A stretch of 64,000 bases of DNA from Citricoccus muralis (lineage in GTDB: Bacteria; Actinomycetota; Actinomycetes; Actinomycetales; Micrococcaceae). The notes under the pieces were generated by a model, which was not told where the DNA came from, did not search any database, and worked only from the letters and a program-made list of their open reading frames with translations. Each line of letters opens with the position of its first letter. Positions within the stretch are counted from its first letter, which is position 1. Positions 33,315-42,689 of this stretch are shown here, one piece after another. Both the position numbers and the translations under genes were made by a program. Where the stretch lies: assembly GCF_029637705.1 (NCBI RefSeq), contig NZ_CP121252.1:2728001-2792000 (forward strand), in the 5' to 3' direction.

Positions 33315-34699
33315 GCGCCGGAATCGCCGTTGTCATCGTCGTCGTTCTGCTGATCGGCCTGCTGCTGACCCGTATGCCGGTGTGGGTGGCCCTCGGGCTC
33401 TCCGGAGCCATCGGGCTGGTGCTGCTCCGTGATGAACGCTTCACGAGCGGAATGCTGGCGTCGACCGCTTTCGAGCACACCTCAACGTTCTCGCTGACCA
33501 TCATCCCGATGTTCATTCTGCTCGGAGTGTTCGCCGTGCGCGCTCGGATCGCCGAGCAGGTCTTCGCTATCGCACGTCGAGCATTCCAGCGTCTTCCCGG
33601 CGGTCTGGGCATCGCCACGGTGGCAGCTTGTGCCGGGTTCGCGGCGGTGTCTGGATCGACTATTGCCACCACCGCCACCATGTCGAGACTGTCGATCGGC
33701 GAGATGCGCAAGGCCGGCTACTCCGCCAGTCTCGCCGGCGCGCTGGTCGCGGTCTCCGGCACCCTGGGCGCGATGATCCCTCCGAGTCTGTTCCTGGTGC
33801 TCTACGCCATCCTGACCGGCGAATCGATCGCTGCCATGCTCGCTGCCGGCATCATCCCGGGACTACTCTCGGCCATCGCCTACTCGATCTACATCATGGT
33901 GCAGTCTCGCAAGCAGGTGACCCCGGCGAATACGGCGTCGTCGAAGGTTCCCGCAACCGTCGGCGGCGGCTCCGGGGAGCTCGCCGGCGAACTGGACACC
34001 ACCATCACCAACCTACAGATCCGCCAGGACAACCAGCGTCTGCCGCTGCGCGGGCTGTTCCGCCTGGCCGTCATCTTCCTGATCATCATGGGCGGCATCT
34101 ACTCCGGACTGTTCACCCCCACCGAGTCCGCCGCCATCGCGGCCCTGTTCAGTCTGCTGATCCTGATCCTCGAATTCCGCCGCGACGGAGCGCGCCGGAT
34201 CGGCCATGAGATCGTGGAGGCGCTGAAGGAGACGGCCAAGACGACGAGCATGGTGTTCGCCATCATCGTCGGATCCGCCCTGCTGTCCGTCTTCTTCGTG
34301 GTGGCCAGAGTCCCGAAAACCGTCACAGACGCGGTCACCTCCCTCGACGTGCCGAATTGGATCATCCTGGCGCTGCTGTTGGCGTTCCTCATCCCGCTGG
34401 GCACCGCACTGGAGTCCATCTCCATCATGGTGATCACGGTGCCGCTGATCTACCCGGCCGCCATGGCCATGGGATTCGACGGCGTCTGGCTCGGCATCCT
34501 GATCGTGAAGCTGATCGAGATCGGCATGGTCACCCCGCCGGTCGGCATCAACTGCTTCGTGGTGGCCGGCACCGCCAAAATCCGTTCCTCGGATGTGTTC
34601 CGCGGCATCTGGCCGTTCGTCGTCATCGAGATCCTGCTGGTTGCCGTGTTCTTCGCATTCCCCAGCATCACCCTCTGGCTGCCCTCCATCGTCCAGTAA
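33311..34699 (+). CDS. dctM: TRAP transporter large permease (DctM family)
   Basis: The 462-residue protein has about 12 membrane segments. It shows the DctM family regions FSLTIIPMFILLGVFA, CAGFAAVSGSTIATTATM and LGAMIPPSLFLVLYAILT. A hydrophilic insertion near residues 200-235 (SRKQVTPANTASSKVP...) separates two halves. It is the ion-coupled transport subunit. The ATG at 33311 overlaps the dctQ stop; a longer frame upstream belongs to a wrong frame of dctQ. Confidence 0.93.
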   Translation: MSAGIAVVIVVVLLIGLLLTRMPVWVALGLSGAIGLVLLRDERFTSGMLASTAFEHTSTFSLTIIPMFILLGVFAVRARIAEQVFAIARRAFQRLPGGLGIATVAACAGFAAVSGSTIATTATMSRLSIGEMRKAGYSASLAGALVAVSGTLGAMIPPSLFLVLYAILTGESIAAMLAAGIIPGLLSAIAYSIYIMVQSRKQVTPANTASSKVPATVGGGSGELAGELDTTITNLQIRQDNQRLPLRGLFRLAVIFLIIMGGIYSGLFTPTESAAIAALFSLLILILEFRRDGARRIGHEIVEALKETAKTTSMVFAIIVGSALLSVFFVVARVPKTVTDAVTSLDVPNWIILALLLAFLIPLGTALESISIMVITVPLIYPAAMAMGFDGVWLGILIVKLIEIGMVTPPVGINCFVVAGTAKIRSSDVFRGIWPFVVIEILLVAVFFAFPSITLWLPSIVQ

Positions 34700-34769
34700 C
34701 GCGCGGTGGAGCCCGGCGACGAACCACGCCCCAGGGCCCCACGCCCCTCCACGAAAGGACCGAACTTCC

Positions 34770-35711
34770 ATGACCATCGCGATACTCGGAGCCGGGGCCA
34801 TGGGCCAGCTCTTCGGCGCCCGGCTGGCCGCCGCAGGAAACACGGTCACCATGATCGACGTCGACGCCGACACCGTGGCGGCGTTGAACACTAGCGGTAT
34901 CACCGTAACAACACCGATGAGCAGCTTCACGGTCCCAGTGTTGGCAGCGCAGGCGCAGGATCTGACCGATTCGGTCGACCTCGTCTTAGTATTCACCAAG
35001 GGGTCTCACACGTCCGACGCTCTGGATTCAATCCGTCACGTGGTTGACGAGCGTACGGTAGGCCTCACGCTCCAGAACGGGGTGGGAAACGAACGGGCGA
35101 TTATCAACCTCTTGGGCGAAGACCGAACGCTAATGGGCATGACAAGCTTCCCTGCAGACCGGAAATCTCTCACTGAAATTGGCACCGTGGACAGCGGAGC
35201 GGTGATTCTTGGAGACGCCGCGCTTACAGAGTCACCTTCGGAACTAGCCGAGCAGACTGCGACGTTGCTGCATTCGGCGGGGCTCCAAGCCAGATCGCAT
35301 CCGGACGTTCGGGTGCCGATCTGGGAGAAGCTCATCTTCAACGCGGTGATGAATACTATAGGCGGAGCCACAGGCCTCACTGTCGGCGACGTAGGCCGCC
35401 TCCCCGAAACGCAGCAATGGGCCGAAGAGATCATCCGAGAATCGTTGACCGTAGCAGGCGCCCTCGACATCGCCATCTCCGAACAACGTATTCGAGCGAC
35501 ATTGACGATGGCCTATCGGGAACATGCCGATCACCTGACCTCGATGACCGAAGACGTGTTGCAGGGCCGAGACACGGAGGTGGAGACGATCGGCGGTGCG
35601 ATTCTCTCCGTAGCAGAGGCACACGGGCTCCCCTCTCCGGTATTGAGGATGCTCTGCGATGTGATCCGGCTCCGCACCCTCGCCTCCAAGAATCGTAGGA
35701 GCATCGGATAG
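34770..35711 (+). CDS. 2-dehydropantoate 2-reductase family protein (PanE/ApbA)
   Basis: The 313-residue NADPH-dependent 2-oxoacid reductase-like protein has Rossmann loop GAGAMG (residues 7-12), LVFTKGSHT with the first catalytic Lys, WEKLIFNAVMN with the second, and the late SMTEDVLQGRDTEVE region. True PanE makes pantoate, but relatives reduce other 2-oxoacids. Lying at the end of the decarboxylase/TRAP operon (70-base gap, ribosome site AAAGGA), it may act on aryl 2-oxoacids. The first 40 or so codons have backbone-like G/C-rich third positions; from about 34890 the codons become much more mixed, so the gene may be a recombinant mosaic. Confidence 0.82.
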   Translation: MTIAILGAGAMGQLFGARLAAAGNTVTMIDVDADTVAALNTSGITVTTPMSSFTVPVLAAQAQDLTDSVDLVLVFTKGSHTSDALDSIRHVVDERTVGLTLQNGVGNERAIINLLGEDRTLMGMTSFPADRKSLTEIGTVDSGAVILGDAALTESPSELAEQTATLLHSAGLQARSHPDVRVPIWEKLIFNAVMNTIGGATGLTVGDVGRLPETQQWAEEIIRESLTVAGALDIAISEQRIRATLTMAYREHADHLTSMTEDVLQGRDTEVETIGGAILSVAEAHGLPSPVLRMLCDVIRLRTLASKNRRSIG

Positions 35712-36051
35712 GCGGCTTCCCAAAGTCAGCTCTCAATCCGAAGATACGGCACAGTCCAGCTTGACCACGTAATTCACAGGCCACTCGTCGTCGCCTTATG
35801 AGAAGTGGTTCTCGTATCCACGTCCTCGAGCCAGGAGCGCCGCTAACCACACCTACCACTTCAAACGCCTCACAAAGGTGGAACTGCGTGCCCCGAGATA
35901 CGCACCGACGCAGAATTTCAGGTCAAAGGTTCACGTCGCTAACGCACTAATAAGGAATGTAACGGTTGTCCATGGACTTCTTCGCCACTCAGAATGTTTT
36001 AGGGGCCGAGAATCTGCCGGAAGCCAGATTGCTCCGCTGACTACACTCAGC
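35712..36051. other. Intergenic stretch between convergent genes, no gene seen
   Basis: These 340 bases separate the 3' ends of the PanE-like gene (plus) and the ABC ATPase gene (minus). Composition is mixed, unlike the backbone. No family-like reading frame, RNA gene or convincing terminator was recognised. Confidence 0.5.
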
Positions 36052-36906
36052 TCACGACACCATCAGCAGCTCTGCACGCAAGGCATTCTTCTCGTCTTTC
36101 GACAGCGACGTACGCGAGGTCAACGTCGGTGCGGAGCCGATCAGCAGACGAGTATAAGGGTGTTGTGGCGCCTCGATGATCTGGCGGGTGGGACCCTCTT
36201 CGACGATCCGCCCCTGATACAAAACCACGGTTCGATCAGTGATGCCCGCGACGGAACCCAGATCGTGGGAGATGAAGATCAACGAGATTCCTCGGTGACG
36301 CAACTTTTCCAGCAACTGCAGAACTTGAACTCGGTTTGCGGCGTCGAGAGCACTCACCGGCTCATCGAGGATGAGTAACTCTGGCTCAACGATCAGTCCC
36401 CTCGCGACGGAGACACGTTGTCGCTGACCACCCGACAGCTCCGCAGGGTATCGGTCCAACAGTGCTGACTCGAGATTCACATCAATCGCTAGCTCTTCTA
36501 CCTTGGAACGGATCTCCTCCTGGGAGAGTCGACCCTGGATGCGCAGAGGTTCGCCCAGGGACCAGCCCACGGTCTGGTCTGGGTCGAGGCTTCTCAACGG
36601 ATCTTGGAAGACGTACTGAAGTGTGCCGGTTCGGCGAAATTCGGCCCATTGACGAGGTGACTGCGTTGACAGCTCTTCGCCACGGAACCTGATACTTCCG
36701 TCGGATGGCTTCTCTAACCCGAGAAGGGTGCGCGCCAACGTGGTCTTGCCTGACCCGCTTTCGCCGATAACACCGACGGCTTCCCCCTCGCGAACGGAGA
36801 AGTCGATGTTCTGGAGAATGTGGCGCCGCGAACGCAGTGTCCCGAGGTGAACGTCCATGCCTGCCGTGTGAATCAACGTGGCTGAAGAATCATGGTGATG
36901 GTTCAT
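36052..36906 (-). CDS. Peptide/nickel-type ABC transporter ATP-binding protein (OppF/DppF-like)
   Basis: The 284-residue ABC ATPase has Walker A GESGSGKTT, Q-loop QYVFQDPLRSLDP (typical for OppF), signature LSGGQRQR, Walker B LLILDEPVSALD and an H-loop ISHDLG. The C-terminal HPYTRLLIGSAP is the oligopeptide-type extension. It is the last of five transporter genes; its ATG overlaps the stop of the OppD-like gene. The substrate is discussed under the binding protein. Confidence 0.92.
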   Translation of the reverse strand: MNHHHDSSATLIHTAGMDVHLGTLRSRRHILQNIDFSVREGEAVGVIGESGSGKTTLARTLLGLEKPSDGSIRFRGEELSTQSPRQWAEFRRTGTLQYVFQDPLRSLDPDQTVGWSLGEPLRIQGRLSQEEIRSKVEELAIDVNLESALLDRYPAELSGGQRQRVSVARGLIVEPELLILDEPVSALDAANRVQVLQLLEKLRHRGISLIFISHDLGSVAGITDRTVVLYQGRIVEEGPTRQIIEAPQHPYTRLLIGSAPTLTSRTSLSKDEKNALRAELLMVS

Positions 36907-37727
36907 GGACGACTCCTTTCAGGGGACAAGACCTTCTCAAGCCCGTACTTTTCATGTTCGTCGACCAACAGCCGGGTGTATTCATGTCTTGGATGATGAA
37001 TGATGTCCTCGACGCTCCCCTGGTCGACGATCTCACCGTTCCGCAGGACGATGATCCTGTCGCATAGTTGCGAGACCACAGCCAAGTCGTGAGAAACGAC
37101 GATGAGTGCGAGTTGACGTGTCTGCTGCAACTCTTGAAACAGGTCCAAGATTTCCGCCTGAACGGTCACGTCCAGTGCGGTGGTCGCTTCATCGGCGATC
37201 AGGACCTCAGGGTTCAGTGCTAGCGCGCCAGCAAGAAGGACACGTTGGAGCATTCCGCCCGACAGCTCGAAGGTATAGCGCTGAAACAGGTCTTCTGGAG
37301 AAGGCAAGTGCACTTCTTTGAACAAGCGCAGCACTTCTGTTTTGGCGTCACGTCGATTCAACCCTCGACGGATCCGAAGCGGTTCAGCGATCTGCGATCC
37401 GATCTTGATCGAGGGGTTGAGGTACGAACCGGGATCTTGGAAAACAGCACCGATGCGCACCCCACGGACCTGCTGCCATTGTTGGTCGGACAGGCCCACG
37501 GCGCTGTTCCCGAAGACTCGAGCCGTTCCTCCGGTGATCTCGAATCCGCGGGGCAGAATCCCCAGAAGGGACCTGCAGGTGATGGATTTACCGCTTCCGG
37601 ATTCGCCGACAAGGCCCAGTACTTCTCCTGGATGAAGCGTCGCGGAGAAACCGCTTACCACGGCTTCGCCGGTATAGGAATTCGTAATCGTGACCTGGTC
37701 GTATTCAACCAGAGCGTTCTCAGTCAT
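36903..37727 (-). CDS. Peptide/nickel-type ABC transporter ATP-binding protein (OppD/DppD-like)
   Basis: The 274-residue ABC ATPase has Walker A GESGSGKS, the OppD-type FQDPGSYLNPSIKIGSQIAEPLR, signature LSGGMLQR, Walker B VLIADEATTALDV and the H-loop VVSHDLAVV. The HEYTRLLVDEHEKY tail lacks the Fe-S cluster Cys motif of some OppD proteins. The ATG at 37727 overlaps the permease stop by one base (TGATG); longer frames upstream run antisense to nothing known and are rejected. Confidence 0.92.
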   Translation of the reverse strand: MTENALVEYDQVTITNSYTGEAVVSGFSATLHPGEVLGLVGESGSGKSITCRSLLGILPRGFEITGGTARVFGNSAVGLSDQQWQQVRGVRIGAVFQDPGSYLNPSIKIGSQIAEPLRIRRGLNRRDAKTEVLRLFKEVHLPSPEDLFQRYTFELSGGMLQRVLLAGALALNPEVLIADEATTALDVTVQAEILDLFQELQQTRQLALIVVSHDLAVVSQLCDRIIVLRNGEIVDQGSVEDIIHHPRHEYTRLLVDEHEKYGLEKVLSPERSRP

Positions 37728-38614
37728 CAGGAGCTCACCGCTTCCGGTTTCACAATTTTCTGTGCGGTGCTTGGCACCGCGTGTGCCTGCTTTCCGAGCG
37801 CGCGGCCGGCGTCGCCAGCCACATCGCGGATGCCATCGGCGATAGCGTTCAGTGCCCAGACAGTGCCCATAATCAATGCGATGGGGAAGAAGGGCGCGTA
37901 CGGACGATACGTCAGGTAACCCAAATCGGAGGCGAGCACGCCGCCCCATGTCGGTGCTGGTGGTTGGACTCCTACCCCAATGAAGGTCAGGCTCGCGATC
38001 ACAACGAGCCCGGCGCCCATAGTGTTGGCAACGGCCACGCCCAAAGCGGGAATGACCTTCGCTGAAATGTGGTGACGTACGACCCACCAGGTTGAGGCTC
38101 CGTTCAGCACAGCCGCTTCAACATACTGCGAGCTCACGGCAGCCAATGCCGCGGCGCGAGCCACGCGGTAAAAGACGGGTGAGACGAGGAGTCCGACGGC
38201 GATCATCGCCTGATGCACGCCGTTGCCCAGAAGAGCGGTCATGGCAACGGCCACGACGAGAAACGGCAACGCGATCAGCGTGTCGATCACGCGCAGTGTC
38301 ACCCACTCGAAAACTCTGCCAAGGTACACGGACAGAATCCCCGGAATCGCACCCACGACGAGGGCGATCACCGCGACTTCGACCGCACCGAGCACGCTGA
38401 TTGTGGCGCCCGACAGAATGCGGCTGAAGACATCCCGCCCCATGTAATCCGTGCCCATCCAGTGAGTCCAACTGGGATGTTGCAACGTCTCGGGGCTACG
38501 AGCCAGAGGATCAAATGGAGCCAAGACAGGGCCGAGCAGAGCCAAGCCCAGAATCAACACTAAGAACACAGCTGCGATGCGAACGCTGAGCAAACGACTG
38601 AGATTGCGGAGCAT
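37727..38614 (-). CDS. Peptide/nickel-type ABC transporter permease (DppC-like)
   Basis: The 295-residue membrane protein has the DppC layout: one N-terminal helix, then the LGPVLAPFDPLARSPETLQHPSWTHWMGTDYMGRDVFSRIL region that marks this family, then five more helices. The EAA loop is VEAAVLNGASTWWVVRHHI. It pairs with the DppB-like permease encoded 6 bases upstream. Confidence 0.92.
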   Translation of the reverse strand: MLRNLSRLLSVRIAAVFLVLILGLALLGPVLAPFDPLARSPETLQHPSWTHWMGTDYMGRDVFSRILSGATISVLGAVEVAVIALVVGAIPGILSVYLGRVFEWVTLRVIDTLIALPFLVVAVAMTALLGNGVHQAMIAVGLLVSPVFYRVARAAALAAVSSQYVEAAVLNGASTWWVVRHHISAKVIPALGVAVANTMGAGLVVIASLTFIGVGVQPPAPTWGGVLASDLGYLTYRPYAPFFPIALIMGTVWALNAIADGIRDVAGDAGRALGKQAHAVPSTAQKIVKPEAVSS

Positions 38615-38620
38615 GTCTGC

Positions 38621-39724
38621 TTACACCCCTCTCTGTGATGCCGGCGTTAGACGGTTCAGGATGATGTTCACGATGACGTTGAAGACCACGACCAACACGA
38701 CGGCAATCACCAAGACACCCTGGACAGCTGGCACATCTCCGCGGATCGCGGACTCGCTGGCGAAGAGCCCGTACCCGGAGAGTCCGAAAATCGCTTCGGT
38801 GACCACAGCTCCGCCGAGCAAGTTCGGGAATTTCATCCCGAGGATCGCAATGGAGGGGCTGGCACCGTTACGAAGAACGTGCACGAAGAAGGTCCGACGC
38901 GGACTCAGCCCGCGAACCAAGGCACCCACCGCGTAGTTCTGCCGCTGTGAATCGACGAGTCCGGTGCGCAACTGCCGTGCCACATCTGCGATCGTGTCAA
39001 AGCTCAGTGCCAGGGCCGGCAAGATCAGATAGCTCAGCCATGCACCGAACCCGGAACTCAACGGAACATAACCGGCAGCGGGCAACCATCCCAGACCGAC
39101 CGCGAAAATGGCCACCAATCCGATTCCTACGACGAACGGGGGCATCGTCGAGATCAGCGTGGTGAACCCGGTGATGCTTCGGTCCACCCATGTTCCCTGT
39201 AGCACTGCCGCAAGTGATCCAAGGATAAATCCGGCAACCACCCCGATCAGGAGCGCGATTCCGGCTGCGGAGAGACTGACGATGGCTCGGCCCCACAACA
39301 GGTCTGCAATGCCCTGGTTGTTGTACCAGCTGGTTCCTAAATCGCCCTGGAGCAAAGCCGTGAACCAGGTCCAGTACTGCACCAGGAACGGCTGATCGAG
39401 CCCCCACTCCTGCTCCAGCTGGGCGGCCAGCTCGGGAGTCGCTGATTCGCCCAACTGCACGTAAGCCGGGCTGAGGCCACTGAGATGTCCTAGCAAGAAG
39501 GTGAGGAATGTGCCCAAGATAAAGACGGGGACAAACACACCAGCGATCCGGCCGACGGTCCACACGACATTCCGCGCGCGCCGACGCCATGCACTCGATA
39601 CTCGCTTCGATTGAGGACCGTCCCCTGAGGTTGATGAGGATTGATCGGTCACTTGCGCTTCCGCATCGGAGCGCTCGATACTGCTCGTGTGGGCTCGTGA
39701 GTTCGTTGCGGTGGTTAAGCTCAT
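38621..39724 (-). CDS. Peptide/nickel-type ABC transporter permease (DppB-like)
   Basis: The 367-residue membrane protein has a long, Ser/Thr-rich cytoplasmic N-terminus of about 60 residues before the first helix. The DppB pattern follows: LGESATPELAAQLEQEWGLDQPFLVQYWTWFTALLQGDLGTS, with the EAA-type loop QRQNYAVGALVRGLSPRRTFFVHV. The ATG at 39724 follows AGGAGA with a 4-base gap and is preferred to an upstream in-frame start at 39769. DppB proteins are usually about 310 residues; the extra length is the N-terminal tail. Confidence 0.9.
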   Translation of the reverse strand: MSLTTATNSRAHTSSIERSDAEAQVTDQSSSTSGDGPQSKRVSSAWRRRARNVVWTVGRIAGVFVPVFILGTFLTFLLGHLSGLSPAYVQLGESATPELAAQLEQEWGLDQPFLVQYWTWFTALLQGDLGTSWYNNQGIADLLWGRAIVSLSAAGIALLIGVVAGFILGSLAAVLQGTWVDRSITGFTTLISTMPPFVVGIGLVAIFAVGLGWLPAAGYVPLSSGFGAWLSYLILPALALSFDTIADVARQLRTGLVDSQRQNYAVGALVRGLSPRRTFFVHVLRNGASPSIAILGMKFPNLLGGAVVTEAIFGLSGYGLFASESAIRGDVPAVQGVLVIAVVLVVVFNVIVNIILNRLTPASQRGV

Positions 39725-39775
39725 CGCGTCTCCTTCCTGTCCAATCCGTTCAACCTGTGCCGCGCCCATCGAAGA

Positions 39776-41299
39776 TCACTCCTCGATGGTCACGCCCTCC
39801 CAATGGATCTGTCCGGGGACCTGCGGCAGTTCAGAGATTCCGGACTGACCGAAGATGTTCGGCTGGCTGTAGGTGAAAATGGTCGGGCTGTTCAGCACGC
39901 CCAGCTCCGTTGCCTTCTGCAGATTCTCCTCGTAGTCCGGGGAGTCCAAGGGGGTTTCTCGAGCGAGTGCTACAGCCTCGAGGAACTCGTCATTCTCATA
40001 CTCACCTGCGCCGTTGAGCGGCCCATCGGCACCGAAGTGTGCGGTGAGCGTCTGGACGGGTGATTCGCGCCCCGTCGTGCTGTAGGTCGAGATGGGAAGC
40101 TCTTTGGCAAAGAACGGCTGCTCCCAATTCGGGATGATCTGCAGGTTGAGGTTGATCCCCACGTCGGCGAGCTGAGACTGAATGATCTCGTTCGCCGGCG
40201 CGTCATCACGCACAGCGAAGTTCACCGAGACCTCGCCTTCCTCGTATCCGGCGTCTTCGAGGATCTCCTTCGCTTTCTCAGGGTCATAGGGCCACGGATC
40301 CTCGACCTCAGGGCTCCACGCGAGGTACCCCTCGGGGAACGGCTGAGAGACAGGTTCCCCATAGCCAAAGGTGACCGCGTCGACTAATTCGTCGCGATCG
40401 ATCGCGTAGCGGGCCGCTTCGAGGACAGCCGGGTCATCGAACGGTTCCAGGTGGTGGTTGATGGTGATGTTGGCTGCGTTGAACCCTGGATGGGTCACCA
40501 CATCGAAGTCGGAATTTTCGGCCGCTTGTGCTTGTGCCGGTGGCAGGTCCGCAAAATTATAGGTTCCCGTTTGCAGCGCGGGGACCAGCGAGGCTTCGTC
40601 AATACCCCAGTGGATCTCGACGCGGTCGATGTTGATCTCATCCGCGTTCCAGTAGTCCGGGTTCTTCTCGAAGTACGCGTGCGAATCCGGGACGATTTCC
40701 ACCGGGGTGAACGGCCCGGCTCCCACTGGCGTCTGCGTCAGGTCGTCTGGATCGGCTTCAGGAGAGGTGATCAAGGCAACTCGGCGCCCGAGCAACAGCG
40801 GAATCTGGTGATCGACCTGGGTGAGGTGGAAAGTGACCTCGCGCTCGCTGTCTGCAGTGATGTGGTCAATCGAGTCCAAGTCATTGGCAAGGGCCGAATC
40901 TTCTTGTTCAATGGCACGCTCGACATAAGATTTGACGGCCTCGGCATCCAACGGAGTGTCGTCTTGGAACACCAAGCCCTCACGCAGGGTGAAGGTCACG
41001 GCATCGCCGGCTTCGTTGTATTCCCACGATTCTGCGAGCCCCGGCACTGCCTCGCCGTCCTCGTTGATCTCCGTCAGCGATGCGTATGCGAGCGCCAGCT
41101 GGTTGAACTGGAACCCACTGCCCTGCACCACCGGGTCCCAACTCCACGGACTCGTTCGCGGCGCCCACTTCAACACCTGATCGGCTTCGACGCTGTCACC
41201 TCCGCTAGCGTTTCCACCGCATGCGCTCAAGGCAAGCATGGAGGCAGCGAGGGTCAGGGCGATGAGCTTCTTCGGTGACTGATGTGGTCGTGGAGACAT
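39776..41299 (-). CDS. Peptide/nickel-type ABC transporter solute-binding lipoprotein (DppA/SBP_bac_5)
   Basis: The 507-residue protein has signal and lipobox LALSAC-GG and the cluster C binding-protein pattern: LKWAPRTSPWSWDPVVQ, LTEINEDGEAVPGLAESWE, VTFTLREGLVFQDDTPLDAEAVKSYVERA. The ATG at 41299 is chosen for its place just before the signal peptide. It is the first gene of the transporter set, 40 bases downstream of a flavin monooxygenase gene. In actinobacteria such pairs often handle sulfur-containing or other small organics rather than peptides; this is inference. Confidence 0.92.
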   Translation of the reverse strand: MSPRPHQSPKKLIALTLAASMLALSACGGNASGGDSVEADQVLKWAPRTSPWSWDPVVQGSGFQFNQLALAYASLTEINEDGEAVPGLAESWEYNEAGDAVTFTLREGLVFQDDTPLDAEAVKSYVERAIEQEDSALANDLDSIDHITADSEREVTFHLTQVDHQIPLLLGRRVALITSPEADPDDLTQTPVGAGPFTPVEIVPDSHAYFEKNPDYWNADEINIDRVEIHWGIDEASLVPALQTGTYNFADLPPAQAQAAENSDFDVVTHPGFNAANITINHHLEPFDDPAVLEAARYAIDRDELVDAVTFGYGEPVSQPFPEGYLAWSPEVEDPWPYDPEKAKEILEDAGYEEGEVSVNFAVRDDAPANEIIQSQLADVGINLNLQIIPNWEQPFFAKELPISTYSTTGRESPVQTLTAHFGADGPLNGAGEYENDEFLEAVALARETPLDSPDYEENLQKATELGVLNSPTIFTYSQPNIFGQSGISELPQVPGQIHWEGVTIEE

Positions 41300-41339
41300 G
41301 TCGTTCTCTTTCGTTCTGAAGTCGTCACAGGGCGACGGG

Positions 41340-42689
41340 CTATGCGGTCTGCTCGACGAGCGAAGACGCGGGGCGCTGGTGGGGAATGAAGGGCAGACCG
41401 AGGTTCTCGCGCAGCGTGCTGCCGGAGTATTCGCTACGAACGACGCCACGTTCACGCAGGATGGGGAGCACCTCATCGGTGAACCGCGAGAACTGCTCGT
41501 GAGTGCGATAGTGCACGTTGAGTCCGTCGAAGGCGCCTCCTTCGAACCATTCCTGCACGGTGTCAGCCACGGTTTCCGGGCTGCCCACGAAGGGAGAGCG
41601 CTTCGGAGCGGTGAACCGCGTGACTACCTCACGCAGCGTCAGGTTCTCCTCCTTCGCGACGGCACGAATCTTGTCAGCACGGGTCTTGAAGCTGCGATCC
41701 CCCAAATCCTGTAGATCAGGGAACGGTGCGTCGAGGTCGTACTGGGTGAAGTCGTGCCAGCCGAAGGAGCGCCCGAACTGACCGAGATCCTTATCGAAGT
41801 CTGCGTCCTGCTGATGATTCGCCGTTTCACGGTCACGCGCATCGGCGTCGGAATCGCCGACGACGATCTCCATGCCCGGCATGACCAGCACCTCGTCGGG
41901 GTTCCGGCCGAAGCGCTCGGCCCTGGCCCGCAGATCAGTGCGGAACGCTCGTCCTGATTCGAGGTTGGCAGCATGGGTGAAGATCCCCTCACCGACCGCT
42001 CCGCCCAGGTCTCGACCAAACTCGGAATCACCAGCCTGGAAGATCACGGGCTGCCCTTGAGCCGATCGTTGCACGTTGAGCGCCCCATCGAGGGTGAAGT
42101 GCGTTCCCCGGTGATGCACCTCGTGCAGCTTAGAGCGGTCCAGGAACTGTCCCGTGGCCCGGTCGCGTGGGAAGGCGTCGTCTTCATAAGAGTTCCAGAG
42201 TTGCTGTACCAGTCGCACGTGCTCCAGCGCCCGACCGTAGCGATCGTCGTAGTCGTAGTGCTGTTCCAGGCCGAAGAGTCGGGCTGTGCCTTCATCACCG
42301 GTGGTGACAACATTCCAGCCGGCCCGACCGCCACTGATCAGATCGAGCGAGGCGAAGCGGCGAGCCACCAGGAAGGGATCCTCGAAGGAGGTGGTGATCG
42401 TGCCGACGAGCCCGATGTTCTTCGTGAGTGCGGCGAGCGCCGAGAGGATCGTGAACGGCTCGAAGCGGTTGAGGTAGTGGGGCGGCGAATCAGGGGTGAT
42501 GAAGTGGCTGTCCACGATGAAGATCAGATCGAACTTCGCTGCCTCGGCCAGCCGCGCCTGGTGAGCGTAATACTCCAGGTTGACGCTGGCGTCCCCCGGA
42601 ACCGAAGCGTCTTTCCACACACCATGGTCTCCAGGACCGCCTGCGCCCTTGAGCACAGCTCCCAGTCGCAAGTATCGACGTGATGACAT
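41340..42689 (-). CDS. LLM-class flavin-dependent monooxygenase (NtaA/SnaA/DszA type)
   Basis: The 449-residue protein belongs to the large luciferase-like monooxygenases (NtaA/DszA/SnaA), which use reduced FMN from a separate reductase. Visible motifs are FDLIFIVDSHFITPDSPPHYLNRFEP, LISGGRAGWNVVTT, QHYDYDDRYGRALEHV and RSAQGQPVIFQAGDSEFGRD. Members act on nitrilotriacetate, dibenzothiophene sulfone and similar compounds. It heads the minus-strand operon with the peptide-type ABC transporter and has a strong ribosome site (GGAGAGGA). Oxidising an imported organosulfur compound is likely given the divergent metY operon, but not proven. Confidence 0.9.
   Translation of the reverse strand: MSSRRYLRLGAVLKGAGGPGDHGVWKDASVPGDASVNLEYYAHQARLAEAAKFDLIFIVDSHFITPDSPPHYLNRFEPFTILSALAALTKNIGLVGTITTSFEDPFLVARRFASLDLISGGRAGWNVVTTGDEGTARLFGLEQHYDYDDRYGRALEHVRLVQQLWNSYEDDAFPRDRATGQFLDRSKLHEVHHRGTHFTLDGALNVQRSAQGQPVIFQAGDSEFGRDLGGAVGEGIFTHAANLESGRAFRTDLRARAERFGRNPDEVLVMPGMEIVVGDSDADARDRETANHQQDADFDKDLGQFGRSFGWHDFTQYDLDAPFPDLQDLGDRSFKTRADKIRAVAKEENLTLREVVTRFTAPKRSPFVGSPETVADTVQEWFEGGAFDGLNVHYRTHEQFSRFTDEVLPILRERGVVRSEYSGSTLRENLGLPFIPHQRPASSLVEQTA

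Noticed and set aside
34013-34999. 328-codon minus-strand reading frame
   Set aside because: Antisense to dctM and the start of the PanE-like gene. Its Asp/His/Gly-rich composition is typical of shadows of membrane proteins.
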